64,000 nt of DNA from Sulfolobus acidocaldarius SUSAZ (GTDB lineage Archaea > Thermoproteota > Thermoprotei_A > Sulfolobales > Sulfolobaceae), in assembly GCA_000508305.1 (NCBI GenBank), contig CP006977.1, positions 590,621 to 654,620 on the forward strand, written 5' to 3'. Positions 39,455 to 48,503 of this stretch are shown here, in pieces; the stretch's first letter is position 1; each line of letters opens with the position of its first letter. Position numbers and translations under genes: made by a program. The notes under the pieces were generated by a model. The model searched no databases and was not told the origin of the DNA. It saw nothing but the letters and a program-made list of their open reading frames with translations.

Positions 39455-39784
39455 ATGTCTTCAAAGATTAAAGTTTATGCGGACGCCGTAGTTAAGTATG
39501 AAACTAATCTGAAAGAGATAGAGAAAAAGATCGCTGAAGACGGAAAGAAACTTATTTTACTTTCTGAAAGTCTTACCCAAAAATTGAAATCCGTAGCAGA
39601 AGAATACGTAACCAATATTTCTGCTGAGTTGGAAAGGAAGTATGCAGAAGAAGCAAATAAACTTAGATTAAAATATGGTGAAGAGAGAAGTAAGGAGATT
39701 AATAAAATAAAGCAGTTAGCAGAAGCTAATCTAGATAAGGCTGTAGATTTTGTTATATCAAAACTTCTGGAGGCTTATAAATGA
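39455..39784 (+). CDS. A-type ATP synthase peripheral-stalk-like subunit (H/G type)
   Basis: A 109-residue almost fully helical, Lys/Glu-rich protein with heptad character (KYETNLKEIEKKIAEDGKKL; LERKYAEEANKLRLKYGEER). This matches short coiled-coil peripheral-stalk subunits of A/V-ATPases. The call rests mainly on its 4-base overlap with the subunit C-like gene that follows. The main ATPase operon is not in this window, so the gene pair is separated from it. Confidence 0.55.
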   Translation: MSSKIKVYADAVVKYETNLKEIEKKIAEDGKKLILLSESLTQKLKSVAEEYVTNISAELERKYAEEANKLRLKYGEERSKEINKIKQLAEANLDKAVDFVISKLLEAYK

Positions 39785-40740
39785 GTACAAACGTATATAT
39801 AACAGCATTAGCTAGGGTATACAAAGCTAATACTCTAACCAAATCCACAGTATTAGAGCTATTAGACACTAAGAACTGGAAAGATGCTGTTACAATACTT
39901 AAAGATAAAGGTCTAATTCCAGAGATTCCCTCAAAGTTAGAGGATGCGGAAAATTTATTGAGGGATAAGGCAGTAAAAACTGTTGCAACATTGAAACAAT
40001 ATACATTAAACTCTAAGGTGGCTGCTCAAATTTTGGATTTGTACGAATTTATACTAACTATGGAGGATATAGAAGCTGTAATATCGGCTAGTATTCTAGG
40101 CAAGAAAGATGGCGTAAATGTTAGGTACTTAAAGGAGCTTGTTGATGTAAGACCACAATCATTAGAGGATGTAGTTTCTACTGTGAAAGGAACCTATAAG
40201 GAGGCTCTTAGATTTTCTCTAGATAAAGCAGGGAATAAAACGCCATCTCGGATAAATTCCTACTTAGAATACTATTTCATCGATCGATTATATCAAATTA
40301 TTAGTAATATAACCGGAGATGCGAGGATGAAGGCACAAGAGATTATATGTGGCTATGTTGACTATGTCGCAGTTTCCCTTGCATTCACGTTAAAGGAGCA
40401 GGAGAGGTCTATATGTAAAATTTCATCAGATATAATTAGAGATATAATTAACATGGCTAGACCAGATGAACTTAGTAATATATTGAGCAGAACGAGTTAT
40501 GCAAAACTTCTCACCTTAGGTAATCCTTATGATTTATTAGCCTCATTTAAACGTGCTGCTAGAGTTCTTGCTCGAAACGCTTCAATAAACGCATTTATGA
40601 ATTCACCATCTGTAGTGTCTATTTTGGCAATTGCGGAGTTAACAAAATTAGATTATGAGGATCTAGTAACAATACTAAATGGTATAGCTCTTAAAATAAA
40701 CGACAAGATAAAGAACCAACTCTCATTTGATATAGTCTAA
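39781..40740 (+). CDS. atpC: A-type ATP synthase subunit C (V-ATPase d-like)
   Basis: A 319-residue all-helical protein. It begins YITALARVYKANTLTKSTV, and later has LEYYFIDRLYQIISNITGDA (~residue 160) and NPYDLLASFKRAARVLARNA near the end. This fits the funnel-shaped C/d subunit linking the central shaft to the membrane ring. Its 5' overlap with the coiled-coil gene supports an ATPase role. Its 3' end overlaps the convergent hypothetical gene by 18 bases. Confidence 0.68.
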   Translation: MSTNVYITALARVYKANTLTKSTVLELLDTKNWKDAVTILKDKGLIPEIPSKLEDAENLLRDKAVKTVATLKQYTLNSKVAAQILDLYEFILTMEDIEAVISASILGKKDGVNVRYLKELVDVRPQSLEDVVSTVKGTYKEALRFSLDKAGNKTPSRINSYLEYYFIDRLYQIISNITGDARMKAQEIICGYVDYVAVSLAFTLKEQERSICKISSDIIRDIINMARPDELSNILSRTSYAKLLTLGNPYDLLASFKRAARVLARNASINAFMNSPSVVSILAIAELTKLDYEDLVTILNGIALKINDKIKNQLSFDIV

Positions 40741-41052
40741 AATTTTTGAATCTATTATATATTCACCATCTTTATTTCTAACTATTGTATAATCAGGTAT
40801 GTTAGGTGGATCTGGCATATTTGGATATGGTTTCTCCCTGCCTAGATAAATCCATCTAAGTTTACCTTTATTCTTTTCCAATTTGTACCAGTATTTACCA
40901 ATGTAAATGTACTTCCTATCGTTCTTGTAAACTAAATGATAAGGCTTTAGATATACTCCAAAGTCCTTTATACTATCATTATAATCGTAAACTTTTGACT
41001 TCAATTCTGATATAATTGTCTCAAAAACTCTTTGTGGTACTTTTACCAGCAT
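40723..41052 (-). CDS. Conserved hypothetical protein
   Basis: Family not recognised. From ATG 41052 (MLVKVPQRVFETIISELKSK) the protein is 109 residues, rich in Tyr and Lys, with a beta-like segment (YKNDRKYIYIGKYWYKLEK) and a Pro-rich stretch (KPYPNMPDPPNIPDY). The ORF stays open to 41223, adding a hydrophobic helix, but that part overlaps the divergent aldo-keto reductase start. I therefore prefer the shorter form. If the ATG at 41112 is used, the protein would carry one membrane helix. Confidence 0.6.
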   Translation of the reverse strand: MLVKVPQRVFETIISELKSKVYDYNDSIKDFGVYLKPYHLVYKNDRKYIYIGKYWYKLEKNKGKLRWIYLGREKPYPNMPDPPNIPDYTIVRNKDGEYIIDSKILDYIK

Positions 41053-41110
41053 TGTATACACTAATCTTTTTACTTTCAAAAAAGAAATCAGTAATGCGAA
41101 GGGTATTAGC

Positions 41111-42091
41111 ATGAGAACAAGAACTATAAGTAATACAGGGATCGAGATTTCTGAGCTAGGGATTGGGCTTTGGAGTTTGGTGACGAAAGAATGGGGTGCT
41201 GACGTTAATAAGGCTGAAGACATACTAAGACGTGCTTTTGAATTAGGGATTAACTTTTATGATACTGCCGATGTATACGGAGAAGGATTAGGAGAAAGGA
41301 TTTTAGCTAAAGTATTCTCGTCTAAGCGAGATAGAGTAGTGATTTTAACTAAAATAGGATTAGACTTCTATCATAACTCGGTAAATGGGAAATACCCTCG
41401 AAACTACAGTCTTGATTATCTATCATTTGCTTTTGAAAAAAGCCTTGAACGTTTGAACACAGACTATGTTGATATACTTATGATTCACAACCCTAAAATA
41501 AATGATATAAGGAATAAAAAACTGTACGACTTTTTGGATAGCCTGAGGAAGGACGGTAAAGCACGGGTTATAGGTGTAGCTTTAGGTCCAACATTGGGAT
41601 GGGGTGAGGAAGGATTAGAGGCAATAAAAATGGGATATGGCTCTCTTGAATATATATACAACTTAATTGAACTAAGACCAGGAATCGAGTTCTTGAACTA
41701 TGACATAGCCCATTTTGTTAGAGTTCCTCATGCATCAGACGCTTTAAATGAATCCAAGTGGCCTATATATAATGTTCCTAAATTTCATAGAAGATATAAG
41801 GATATAAACTGGATAAATAAAGCAATTGAAAGATCAAGAGACCTTATATCATTTGCAAGGTCTAAACAAATGACTCTAGCTGAATTAGCACTTAAGTTCA
41901 TTTTATATAATAGGAGAGTTACCTCAGTAATTCCCAATATAGCATCTATTAGTGAATTAGAAGAATTTGCAAAAGTTGAAAATTTGGAAGAATTAACCGA
42001 AACAGAATACGATTATCTGTATTCTTACTCAATACAAAATTATAGAGATTTAAACGACGAGAGTATTGAGGAGACTAAACAGTATAAGTAG
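41111..42091 (+). CDS. Aldo/keto reductase
   Basis: An NAD(P)H-dependent oxidoreductase of 326 residues with a TIM barrel. The catalytic tetrad is present: Asp and Tyr in YDTADVYGEGLGE (~residue 53-65), Lys in ILTKIG (~82) and His in ILMIHNP (~127). LGIGLWSLV at the start and the C-terminal LALKFILYNRRVTSVIPNIAS match the family. The physiological substrate cannot be inferred from its neighbours. Confidence 0.88.
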   Translation: MRTRTISNTGIEISELGIGLWSLVTKEWGADVNKAEDILRRAFELGINFYDTADVYGEGLGERILAKVFSSKRDRVVILTKIGLDFYHNSVNGKYPRNYSLDYLSFAFEKSLERLNTDYVDILMIHNPKINDIRNKKLYDFLDSLRKDGKARVIGVALGPTLGWGEEGLEAIKMGYGSLEYIYNLIELRPGIEFLNYDIAHFVRVPHASDALNESKWPIYNVPKFHRRYKDINWINKAIERSRDLISFARSKQMTLAELALKFILYNRRVTSVIPNIASISELEEFAKVENLEELTETEYDYLYSYSIQNYRDLNDESIEETKQYK

Positions 42092-42650
42092 CTAAATATT
42101 CTATAAATTTTCTAAATGCTATAGCTCTATGGGAATACTTATTCTTCTCTTCTGTGCTCATTTCTCCAAAAGTTAGGTTTACTCCATCTGGTATAAATAT
42201 AGGATCATATCCAAACCCTTTGGTTCCTCTTATTTCAGTACTAATACTACCATATACTCTACCCTCAAATAATTTTAGTTGAGTACTATCAACATAAGCT
42301 AATACAGTTGAGAAGTATGCTTTTCTATTTTTTTCCCCTTCTAATAATCTAATAATCCCCTCCATCCCTATCTTTCTTCTGACGTAATTACTATAAGGTC
42401 CTGGAAATCCGTTTAAAGCCTCTATAAATAATCCACTATCTTCTACAATCAAAGGTCTATTGATTTGATTATACGCTATAATTGCTGAAAATTTAACAAT
42501 CTCCTCTAGCGAATCAGCCTGAATCTCCACCTTAGGTATGTTAAACCATATTAGTGAGACGTTAGAATTCTGAGCCATACTATTCATTTCTTTGAACTTA
42601 TTCTCATTGGACGTGACTAGTATTATCTCTCTTTTTTCTTCTTTCTTCAA
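42075..42650 (-). CDS. XTP/ITP (non-canonical purine NTP) pyrophosphatase, HAM1/RdgB
   Basis: Cleans the nucleotide pool of dITP/XTP. The 191-residue protein shows SNENKFKEM (~residue 15), VEDSGLFIEALNGFPGPYS (~67-85), GFGYDPIFIP (~150) and SHRAIAFRKF near the end, all HAM1 hallmarks. Its start lies inside bud32 (47-base overlap), and its 3' end overlaps the aldo-keto reductase gene by 17 bases. It is the last gene of the S24e-S27ae-kae1-bud32 cluster. Confidence 0.92.
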   Translation of the reverse strand: MKKEEKREIILVTSNENKFKEMNSMAQNSNVSLIWFNIPKVEIQADSLEEIVKFSAIIAYNQINRPLIVEDSGLFIEALNGFPGPYSNYVRRKIGMEGIIRLLEGEKNRKAYFSTVLAYVDSTQLKLFEGRVYGSISTEIRGTKGFGYDPIFIPDGVNLTFGEMSTEEKNKYSHRAIAFRKFIEYLATYTV

Positions 42651-43263
42651 CGTATCTTCCCCTCATTCTAATCTCCTTCATTTTTTCTATAACTTTATCT
42701 GAGTCCATCATGGTAGAGTATCCTTCCTTGAATCCTTCAAATATTTCATCTTTAAAATGACTGTGAACACTTTCTAGGGATCTCAATAAAACATGAATAT
42801 CTGTTGCAAAATCCTCAATATCATTACTTTTCTTAGCAAGTCCGAAATCAATTAGAAATAATCCTTCATCTGTGTATATCATATTTGTCGTAGTTAGATC
42901 TCCGTGGATTATATTAGCCTTATGAAGAAGAGATATCATTAAGCCCATTTCTTTTCCTAACTCCCTTAAGTTTCTTCCTTGATTAAATATATCCCTTAGT
43001 GTAGTACCCTCTATATATTCCATTACTATCAGGAATTGTATAGGATCAACCAAAAGTATTGCTGGTACATTTACCCCAGATTTTAGAGCTGAGTATATCA
43101 TTTTAGCTTCCAATTTGGTTCTGCTCTCATTAATGGCTCTATCAACAATATCGTTTCTATAACTCTTTTTTATCCTTTTTTTAAACACAGCATGTATGCC
43201 TGCAAAATACCCTTCATATATTATAGCTTCCGCTCCTCTTTTTATCTCTCTGACTATCTCCAT
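42604..43263 (-). CDS. bud32: KEOPS complex kinase/ATPase Bud32
   Basis: An atypical RIO-like kinase of 219 residues working with Kae1 in tRNA t6A synthesis. It has a small N-lobe ([12 protein letters not shown]), the catalytic loop [11 protein letters not shown] (~residue 127) and the metal motif IDFGLAKK (~145). The C-terminal tail is basic ([15 protein letters not shown]). It overlaps kae1 by 10 bases, so is translated coupled, consistent with the fused Kae1-Bud32 of some archaea. Confidence 0.94.
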   Translation of the reverse strand: MEIVREIKRGAEAIIYEGYFAGIHAVFKKRIKKSYRNDIVDRAINESRTKLEAKMIYSALKSGVNVPAILLVDPIQFLIVMEYIEGTTLRDIFNQGRNLRELGKEMGLMISLLHKANIIHGDLTTTNMIYTDEGLFLIDFGLAKKSNDIEDFATDIHVLLRSLESVHSHFKDEIFEGFKEGYSTMMDSDKVIEKMKEIRMRGRYVEERRKKRDNTSHVQ

Positions 43264-44252
43264 GATATATCAACTTTATCTATTCTCCACCTTGGTCTTA
43301 TTATGGACTTTTCTATAGGTATAAATACTCTGTGTTTAGCCGCCAATAATCCTGTATAAGCTATCATTGCACCATTATCACCGGAATATTGTGAAGGAAC
43401 TATTTTTAGCTCAGCCCCCCTATCAGCAGCTAATTTCTCAAGTTTACTCTTTAGACTAACACTAGCTGCAACACCACCCACTACTAGAATTTCATTTTTT
43501 CCCGTAAGAGCCATTGCTCTCTCGGTAGCCTCCAATAGCATGTCAAAAGCTATTTCTCTGACACTATAGCAGATATCTGGTAAATTTCTCTTGTTTAGCA
43601 GCTTTAGGGCTGCAGTTAGTAAACCTGAATAAGACATATCTTGTCCTTTCACTATGTATGGTAGTTCAACATACTCCCTACCTTTGTCTGCACAAATATC
43701 TATTTGGTGAACACCATTTACAACATAGGGAGGAGCAAGTCCAGCTTCTCTCACAAATACGTCGATCATATTACCTAATGCGATGTCTAGTGTTTCTCCG
43801 AAAACTCTATATTTTCTATCAAAGAAGATAGAGATTATAGTGTTTCCTCCTGAAAGATATAGGATAAGAGGATCTTTTGCATTCGTAGAGTATATACCAA
43901 TTTCTATGTGAGCTATTCCGTGATTTACAGGGATAAGTTTCTTATTGAAAGATAAAGCTAATGCTCTAGCAACCGTAGCACCTACTCTCAATGCAGGACC
44001 TATACCTGGACCTAAAGCTACCGCTATGCCATCTATATCTTTCATATTTACTTTGGCTTCATGTAAAGCTTTCTTCACTATAATAGGTGCTTGTTCAACA
44101 TGATGTCTAGCTAACTCTGATGGTTTCATACCACCTTGTGGCGGTATGTAAGTATCCTTAACATTAGCTAAAAATTTGATATTATTGTTTTCTTCTTTGA
44201 CTATACCTACACCAAAAGTATGAGCCGTACTCTCTATTCCTAATATTATCAT
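43254..44252 (-). CDS. kae1: KEOPS complex tRNA threonylcarbamoyltransferase Kae1
   Basis: Transfers threonylcarbamoyl to A37 of ANN-decoding tRNAs. The 332-residue ASKHA-fold protein has [15 protein letters not shown] at the start, the metal-binding ARHHVEQAP (HxxE/H region, ~residue 48), [13 protein letters not shown] (~82) and LYLSGGNTI (~130). It overlaps S27ae by 4 bases and bud32 by 10. Pcc1, Cgi121 and the Sua5-type enzyme are not nearby. Confidence 0.96.
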   Translation of the reverse strand: MIILGIESTAHTFGVGIVKEENNNIKFLANVKDTYIPPQGGMKPSELARHHVEQAPIIVKKALHEAKVNMKDIDGIAVALGPGIGPALRVGATVARALALSFNKKLIPVNHGIAHIEIGIYSTNAKDPLILYLSGGNTIISIFFDRKYRVFGETLDIALGNMIDVFVREAGLAPPYVVNGVHQIDICADKGREYVELPYIVKGQDMSYSGLLTAALKLLNKRNLPDICYSVREIAFDMLLEATERAMALTGKNEILVVGGVAASVSLKSKLEKLAADRGAELKIVPSQYSGDNGAMIAYTGLLAAKHRVFIPIEKSIIRPRWRIDKVDISWR

Positions 44253-44452
44253 CTGGATTTACCTATAAATTCGGTATAGCCACATTTACCGCATGCCCAT
44301 CGCTCCAAAGGCTTCATGTGATGAGCCATGATACTACCGCATCTAGGACATTTTTTATTCTTTAGCTTTATTGAATCTTGTTCTATTTCATAATAAGTTC
44401 TTACTACAGCTTTAGATTGATTTTCATTGTTGTTTTTGGGCACTCTTACCAC
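44249..44452 (-). CDS. rps27ae: Ribosomal protein eS31 (S27ae)
   Basis: A 67-residue zinc-ribbon ribosomal protein with [13 protein letters not shown] and [11 protein letters not shown] supplying four cysteines. The start overlaps S24e by 29 bases and the end overlaps kae1 by 4, the ancestral archaeal arrangement. Unlike the eukaryotic homologue it has no ubiquitin fusion. Confidence 0.95.
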   Translation of the reverse strand: MVRVPKNNNENQSKAVVRTYYEIEQDSIKLKNKKCPRCGSIMAHHMKPLERWACGKCGYTEFIGKSR

Positions 44453-44780
44453 CCTTCTTTATCTTTTGCCCAGTATCTCTTCCTATTAAATATTGCGGTT
44501 CAAGTTTTTGGAGACTATCCTTATCTTTGTATACATTCACTCTTGCATAACTTATTCCAGATCCATAGTTTGTAAATACCTTTTTTATTACCACAAGATC
44601 CTCAGTTGTACTAAATGTAGAGGCTATAGCTTTCACTAGCTCTTTCCTTGATGGAGTTCCAGAACCTATGTGAAAGAGTTTAATGTATAGTTCTCTTCTG
44701 TTGGCAACATTATTTTGAATATCTCTTTCAACTATACCTTCAACCTTATCTGAGACCTTAATTTTGATTTGTTGAGACAT
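44424..44780 (-). CDS. rps24e: Ribosomal protein eS24 (S24e)
   Basis: A 118-residue small-subunit protein. Typical S24e segments: [33 protein letters not shown] and the basic C-terminal tail [13 protein letters not shown]. It is the first gene of the S24e-S27ae-kae1-bud32-ITPase run, 26 bases from the thi4 stop region. Confidence 0.94.
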   Translation of the reverse strand: MSQQIKIKVSDKVEGIVERDIQNNVANRRELYIKLFHIGSGTPSRKELVKAIASTFSTTEDLVVIKKVFTNYGSGISYARVNVYKDKDSLQKLEPQYLIGRDTGQKIKKGGKSAQKQQ

Positions 44781-44806
44781 CGGATAATAAAAATAGGAAA
44801 TAGACT

Positions 44807-45604
44807 TTAAGAGTTACGGAGATCCTTTATAATATCTTCAGCAACTTTTTTACCTGACAGAACCATGGAACCGAATATTGGACCCATTCTAGGTAAACCT
44901 CTAACTTCGGTTACTGACATACCTGCAACATAGAGTCCAGGAGCAACTACACCTGTTTGTTCTACAGTAAGTTTTTCAGCCATTTCACTATAAGCAGATC
45001 TTTCACCTGGAATAACTATTCCTAACTCTGGTATCTTTCTTGAAGCTACTGCAACAACCTCTGCGTCATGACCTGTGGCATCAACAACAGCTTTAGCTGA
45101 TATAAACACCGGGTCAACATGGAGTCCAGCCATTTGCGTTGCTGTCCATTCTACTGCAACACCTGCAACTCTAAGTGGATTTTCTCTAAATATTACATCA
45201 TCTACAGTAACTCCATGTATAATTTTTGCCCCAGCATCAATTGCAGATGCAGCTAGTTTTGCCATAAATTCTGCTGAATCTACGATATAAACTCCATCTT
45301 CAACTTTTTCTAGTCTTATATTCATTTCTTTTAATACTTCATCAGCAGGACTCTCAATCACTAATTTATGAAAGAGCATGGCACCTCCTCCTATACCTCC
45401 ACCAAAGCTTAACCTTCTTTCGAAAACTAATGTCTTCAAACCATGTTTTGCTAAGTAATATGCTGCACTCATACCAGCCGGTCCTGCTCCTACAATAACT
45501 ACATCATTTTCAACAAAGTTCATCCAATCTTCCATTGTTTGCTTTATAATATACCTGCTAATTTTCACTTCATCTATTGCTTTGATTTTGATTGAATCTG
45601 ACAT
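44807..45604 (-). CDS. thi4: Thiazole synthase Thi4, sulfide-dependent archaeal type
   Basis: Makes the thiazole phosphate of thiamine from NAD, glycine and sulfur. The 265-residue flavoprotein-like fold has [16 protein letters not shown] (~residue 34), GGGIGGGAM (~68) and [14 protein letters not shown] at the end. At the position of the yeast sulfur-donor Cys, this protein has His ([10 protein letters not shown]), as in archaeal Thi4 that use free sulfide and act catalytically. No TPP riboswitch is visible in the 82-base upstream gap, which instead holds two copies of a shared promoter box. Confidence 0.93.
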   Translation of the reverse strand: MSDSIKIKAIDEVKISRYIIKQTMEDWMNFVENDVVIVGAGPAGMSAAYYLAKHGLKTLVFERRLSFGGGIGGGAMLFHKLVIESPADEVLKEMNIRLEKVEDGVYIVDSAEFMAKLAASAIDAGAKIIHGVTVDDVIFRENPLRVAGVAVEWTATQMAGLHVDPVFISAKAVVDATGHDAEVVAVASRKIPELGIVIPGERSAYSEMAEKLTVEQTGVVAPGLYVAGMSVTEVRGLPRMGPIFGSMVLSGKKVAEDIIKDLRNS

Positions 45605-45616
45605 GTCTTATCAATT

Positions 45617-45672
45617 AAATAGGTTATAAACTCACTTATATGTATTTTTATATCATACTTATTAACCTATTT
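45617..45672. promoter_or_regulatory. Divergent promoter with duplicated TAACCTATTT box (thi4 / zinc-finger-ubiX)
   Basis: The 10-mer TAACCTATTT occurs twice in opposite orientation: 45663-45672 on the plus strand and 45626-45617 on the minus strand. In each direction it directly overlaps or follows a TATA-like element (TTATTAA, TTTATAA) and ends 12-14 bases before the start codon. The same box at the same place in both promoters suggests one regulator controls thi4 and the zinc-finger/ubiX genes together. Confidence 0.6.
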
Positions 45673-45686
45673 GAAGAGTAATAGTT

Positions 45687-45896
45687 ATGCCAATGCAATT
45701 AAATACGAATATAACAGCCGTAAGGTGCAGTTGGTGCGGTAAAGTCATAAATAATGAACCTATTGTGGTCAAGACTTGTTGTAATAACAAACCATGGGTT
45801 TTTTGTAGCAGGCAGTGTTACAATATGTGGGTGAGAGATTGGCTGAAGAGTCAAGAACAACAGAGAGGAGCAAAGAAAAAAGGAGGAATGTTGTAG
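45687..45896 (+). CDS. Small zinc-finger (MYM/TRASH-like) protein
   Basis: A 69-residue protein with a treble-clef-like cysteine arrangement: RCSWCGKVIN (~residue 14), KTCCNNKPWVFCSRQCYNMWV (~30-49), then a basic Lys/Arg tail (QQRGAKKKGG). The CxxC...FCSxxC pattern resembles TRASH/MYM metal-binding fingers seen in metal trafficking and prenyl-FMN-linked proteins. It overlaps the UbiX-type ORF, and the two are surely co-transcribed. Confidence 0.78.
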   Translation: MPMQLNTNITAVRCSWCGKVINNEPIVVKTCCNNKPWVFCSRQCYNMWVRDWLKSQEQQRGAKKKGGML

Positions 45897-46489
45897 TAGG
45901 CATATCAGGTGCTAGTGGAGTAATTTATGGTATAAGAACAGTAAAAACTTTAAATGATTTAGGCTATAATCAAGAAATTATTATCTCGAATGGTGCTATA
46001 AAAGTAGCGGAAAAAGAATGTGGTTTAGATTTAGTTTCTACAATTAGTAAATTTGTAGACGGTAAAATATATAGGGAGGAAGAAATAGACGCTCCACCCT
46101 CAAGTTCTAGTCATGTGGTTAAATCTCTGGGAATGGTTGTAGTTCCCTGTAGCATTAAGACTCTTGCAGAAATATCTAACGGTTTATCTTCTAATTTAAT
46201 ATCTCGTACAGCTTTAAACTTTCTACGAATTAAGGGTAAATTGGTATTAGTTTTGAGAGAGACTCCCCTAGGGGCTGTAGAGCTAAGGAACGCTTTAAGG
46301 GTAACTAATGCAGGTGCAATAGTATTGCCTGCATCACCCGGATTTTACCATAATCCAAAAACTTTCGATGATTTAGTGAATTTTGTAGTGGGAAAAATCT
46401 TAGATATGCTTGGAATAGAGAATAATTTGTATAAACATTGGGATACTTCTTCTAAAACAGATCAACGTCCTTGCGACCAAGTTTCTTAG
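45815..46489 (+). CDS. ubiX: UbiX-type flavin prenyltransferase, overlapping the zinc-finger gene
   Basis: Makes prenylated FMN for UbiD decarboxylases. FMN-site VVVGISGASGVIYG, SSSSHVVKSLGMVVVPCS and LVLRETPLGAVEL are diagnostic. The UbiX core begins at RNVVVGIS, but no ATG, GTG or TTG lies close before it. The nearest in-frame starts are TTG 45839 and ATG 45815, giving a 20-30 residue basic extension that overlaps the zinc-finger gene. A run AAAAAAGG at 45879-45886 could alternatively let ribosomes slip -1 and fuse the two. No UbiD gene is nearby. The 3' end overlaps a convergent gene by 38 bases. Confidence 0.85.
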   Translation: MLQYVGERLAEESRTTERSKEKRRNVVVGISGASGVIYGIRTVKTLNDLGYNQEIIISNGAIKVAEKECGLDLVSTISKFVDGKIYREEEIDAPPSSSSHVVKSLGMVVVPCSIKTLAEISNGLSSNLISRTALNFLRIKGKLVLVLRETPLGAVELRNALRVTNAGAIVLPASPGFYHNPKTFDDLVNFVVGKILDMLGIENNLYKHWDTSSKTDQRPCDQVS

Positions 46490-46850
46490 ATAGTAGTTCT
46501 TTGACTTTACTATCATAGTCATTGTTCTTTCTTAGTTCCTTTTCCATATCCTCATTTTCACCATTCTTCTTACTGACTGCGAAAGCACATTTGTTTCCAG
46601 GTAACAAAGCTCTCTTTTCACAATAAGCATATTGGCATTCTCCGGTAATACATACGTCTCCAACCCACATACAATATCCAATCTTCTGTGGTGTACCTTT
46701 AATGTATTTCTTCTGTATACTTAACGCTTTTTTATTACATCTGAAAAATGGGCAAAGGTAGTTACACTTTTCACCTAAAGGTGTAGGTTTAGGTTCCTGT
46801 AGCCCAAAGTCAGTCCTTTCGTGCTTGGGGGCATTATCTCTAATCACCAA
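46452..46850 (-). CDS. Cysteine-rich conserved protein
   Basis: Family not recognised. The 132 residues contain eight cysteines in the first ~90 positions: CNYLCPFFRC, YCMWVGDVC, GECQYAYC and NKCAF. The tail is charged and helical. The spacing suggests one or two metal or Fe-S clusters. It follows the tRNA endonuclease gene on the same strand after 42 bases. Its role is unknown. Confidence 0.65.
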   Translation of the reverse strand: MVIRDNAPKHERTDFGLQEPKPTPLGEKCNYLCPFFRCNKKALSIQKKYIKGTPQKIGYCMWVGDVCITGECQYAYCEKRALLPGNKCAFAVSKKNGENEDMEKELRKNNDYDSKVKELLSKKLGRKDVDLF

Positions 46851-46892
46851 ACCTTATATCACCCATGAAATCTCTGCTACTTCATAATAATT

Positions 46893-47438
46893 TTATAATT
46901 TCAACCATTTAAACATTATGTACCTTATGCTCCTATTCCTTTGATTCACAATAGATAGTATTAAATTTTTTCTAGTACTATGCGAAACCCTTCCGAAACC
47001 TAGAATTTCATTCGGTGAAATCTCTTGTTCTTCGTCTATTGCTATTACAAGATACGGTGCATGTTCAAGACCCGGCGCAACCGTATAAATTGCAAAATCA
47101 GCACCATACTTCATCCCCGACCTGACCACAAACTTCTTCTCTCTTAAGTCCTCATAGACAGTATATAGTAATTGAAACCTGGGTATATTCTCCATCCCGA
47201 TTTTGTATAAGAGTGCGTCATCGATCACTTTACCATCTCTCACAACCTCTATAATTTTCTTCTTTGAGAGATACAGGGCTTCTATAAGAGATAGAATGAG
47301 AGGTTTTTTTATGTCTTCAGGGCTTTTAGGCTTTGTTATGTCTAATGGTTTGCCGTAATATCCCAACTTATATATTTCTTTAGCTTTCTCTACATCATTA
47401 ATTAGCACTTTATCTCCTAATATTTCCCCTTGGATCAT
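46893..47438 (-). CDS. endA: tRNA-intron splicing endonuclease, catalytic subunit
   Basis: Cuts bulge-helix-bulge introns. The 181 residues carry the catalytic triad region: Tyr in GMKYGADFAIY (~residue 109-119), His in GLEHAPYLV (~123) and Lys in RKNLILSIV (~160). Crenarchaeal enzymes are heterotetramers needing a second, structural subunit, which is not in this window. The cbf5 intron at 9673 and the tRNA-Glu insertion at 53575 are natural substrates inside the same window. Confidence 0.93.
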   Translation of the reverse strand: MIQGEILGDKVLINDVEKAKEIYKLGYYGKPLDITKPKSPEDIKKPLILSLIEALYLSKKKIIEVVRDGKVIDDALLYKIGMENIPRFQLLYTVYEDLREKKFVVRSGMKYGADFAIYTVAPGLEHAPYLVIAIDEEQEISPNEILGFGRVSHSTRKNLILSIVNQRNRSIRYIMFKWLKL

Positions 47439-47447
47439 TGAATCATC

Positions 47448-48080
47448 CTATTCTCTTAGAAAGCTTATATAAAGTATACTATTTGCCACATTTCGTAGTA
47501 GATCTGCGCAATCTTCCAACCTATCTGCAACATCCTTAGTAAGTAAAATATAAGCAATACCACTTTGTTCTCTTTCGAAAAGTTTAACCTCAAAATTCCT
47601 ATACAGGTCATCTACCTCTTCCTCGATTTTAATTACATTTCTAGCTTTCTCTGATGCTTTTTTTGAACTTACTGATAACAAGCGTATGGCTTCTATAGTA
47701 TTCATTAATGCTGCAATCAATTTTTCTGTTATTGTAATACTTAGATTTTGAAGTACATTATCATACACTTTAATTACGTTATTTAAAACTCCAAATCTAT
47801 AAGACGCTGCGCTTATATTTTGTGATATTTTCTCAAAATCACTTAAAATATCTAAGTATAATTCTTTGTTATTTATCCCTTCTGCTACTCTAAATATATA
47901 TTCTCCCAACTTATATTTCAAATCTTCTACGGACGATTTTATTCCGTCTATTTTCGAATAGACTTGAGTATGGTTAGCGTTGTTCTCGGTAAATTGTTGA
48001 TATAATATCCTCAGTTGGTCTAATATCTGGTTGGCTATATACTGTAATTGTTCTTCGATTGAGACTTCTGGTAAACTCAT
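47448..48080 (-). CDS. PhoU/DUF47-like helical protein
   Basis: A 210-residue all-helical protein. The C-terminal half (KARNVIKIEEEVDDLYRNFEVKLF..., then LLTKDVADRLEDCADLLRNVANSI) has the ExxxD and KxxxDRLEDxAD pattern of PhoU/DUF47 proteins, which bind metals and regulate phosphate transport. No phosphate transporter is nearby. It lies 9 bases before endA and after a second helical protein. Confidence 0.68.
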   Translation of the reverse strand: MSLPEVSIEEQLQYIANQILDQLRILYQQFTENNANHTQVYSKIDGIKSSVEDLKYKLGEYIFRVAEGINNKELYLDILSDFEKISQNISAASYRFGVLNNVIKVYDNVLQNLSITITEKLIAALMNTIEAIRLLSVSSKKASEKARNVIKIEEEVDDLYRNFEVKLFEREQSGIAYILLTKDVADRLEDCADLLRNVANSILYISFLRE

Positions 48081-48104
48081 TCACTCAGTAGTTTTGATTA
48101 ATGG

Positions 48105-48503
48105 TTAATAAATGAATTTTAGTATTAAGCCCCTGATTTTTGATATTGTTTCGATGTCTTTGTCTATATTCTGATCAGTAGAAGCACTTCTTTCTTTAAG
48201 CGTTCTCAGGACATTTTCTTCGTCCTCAAGACCTACTACATAGAAGTAATTTATTAAGCCTAGAGCTTCCTCTTTTAGCTTAGTATCTTTAACATTTTCC
48301 ACATAATTTGATATGGTTTCTATTCCTTGAAGGATTTCCTTCCTTGTCCTTCTTAGCCTCTTTATAAGGACATCTATTTTTTCTGTGTCCACTTCTGGTA
48401 TCTGTGCATAATTTTCTAATTTATCTAATGTGTTGTTATGTTCTTCTATTACTCTCTCGAAATATAATAATACTCTTCCAACCTCAATATCGCTTTGGCT
48501 CAT
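48105..48503 (-). CDS. Conserved helical hypothetical protein
   Basis: Not recognised. The 132 residues are strongly helical (LLYFERVIEEHNNTLDKLEN; IKRLRRTRKEILQGIETISN) without motifs or membrane segments. It overlaps the gene at 48500 by 4 bases and precedes the PhoU-like gene by 24 bases. Its co-occurrence suggests a small helical complex encoded between glyS and endA. Confidence 0.6.
   Translation of the reverse strand: MSQSDIEVGRVLLYFERVIEEHNNTLDKLENYAQIPEVDTEKIDVLIKRLRRTRKEILQGIETISNYVENVKDTKLKEEALGLINYFYVVGLEDEENVLRTLKERSASTDQNIDKDIETISKIRGLILKFIY

Noticed and set aside
45605-45686. TPP riboswitch upstream of thi4
   Set aside because: The leader is too short for the THI fold and has none of its conserved segments. 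The promoter boxes explain the conserved look.
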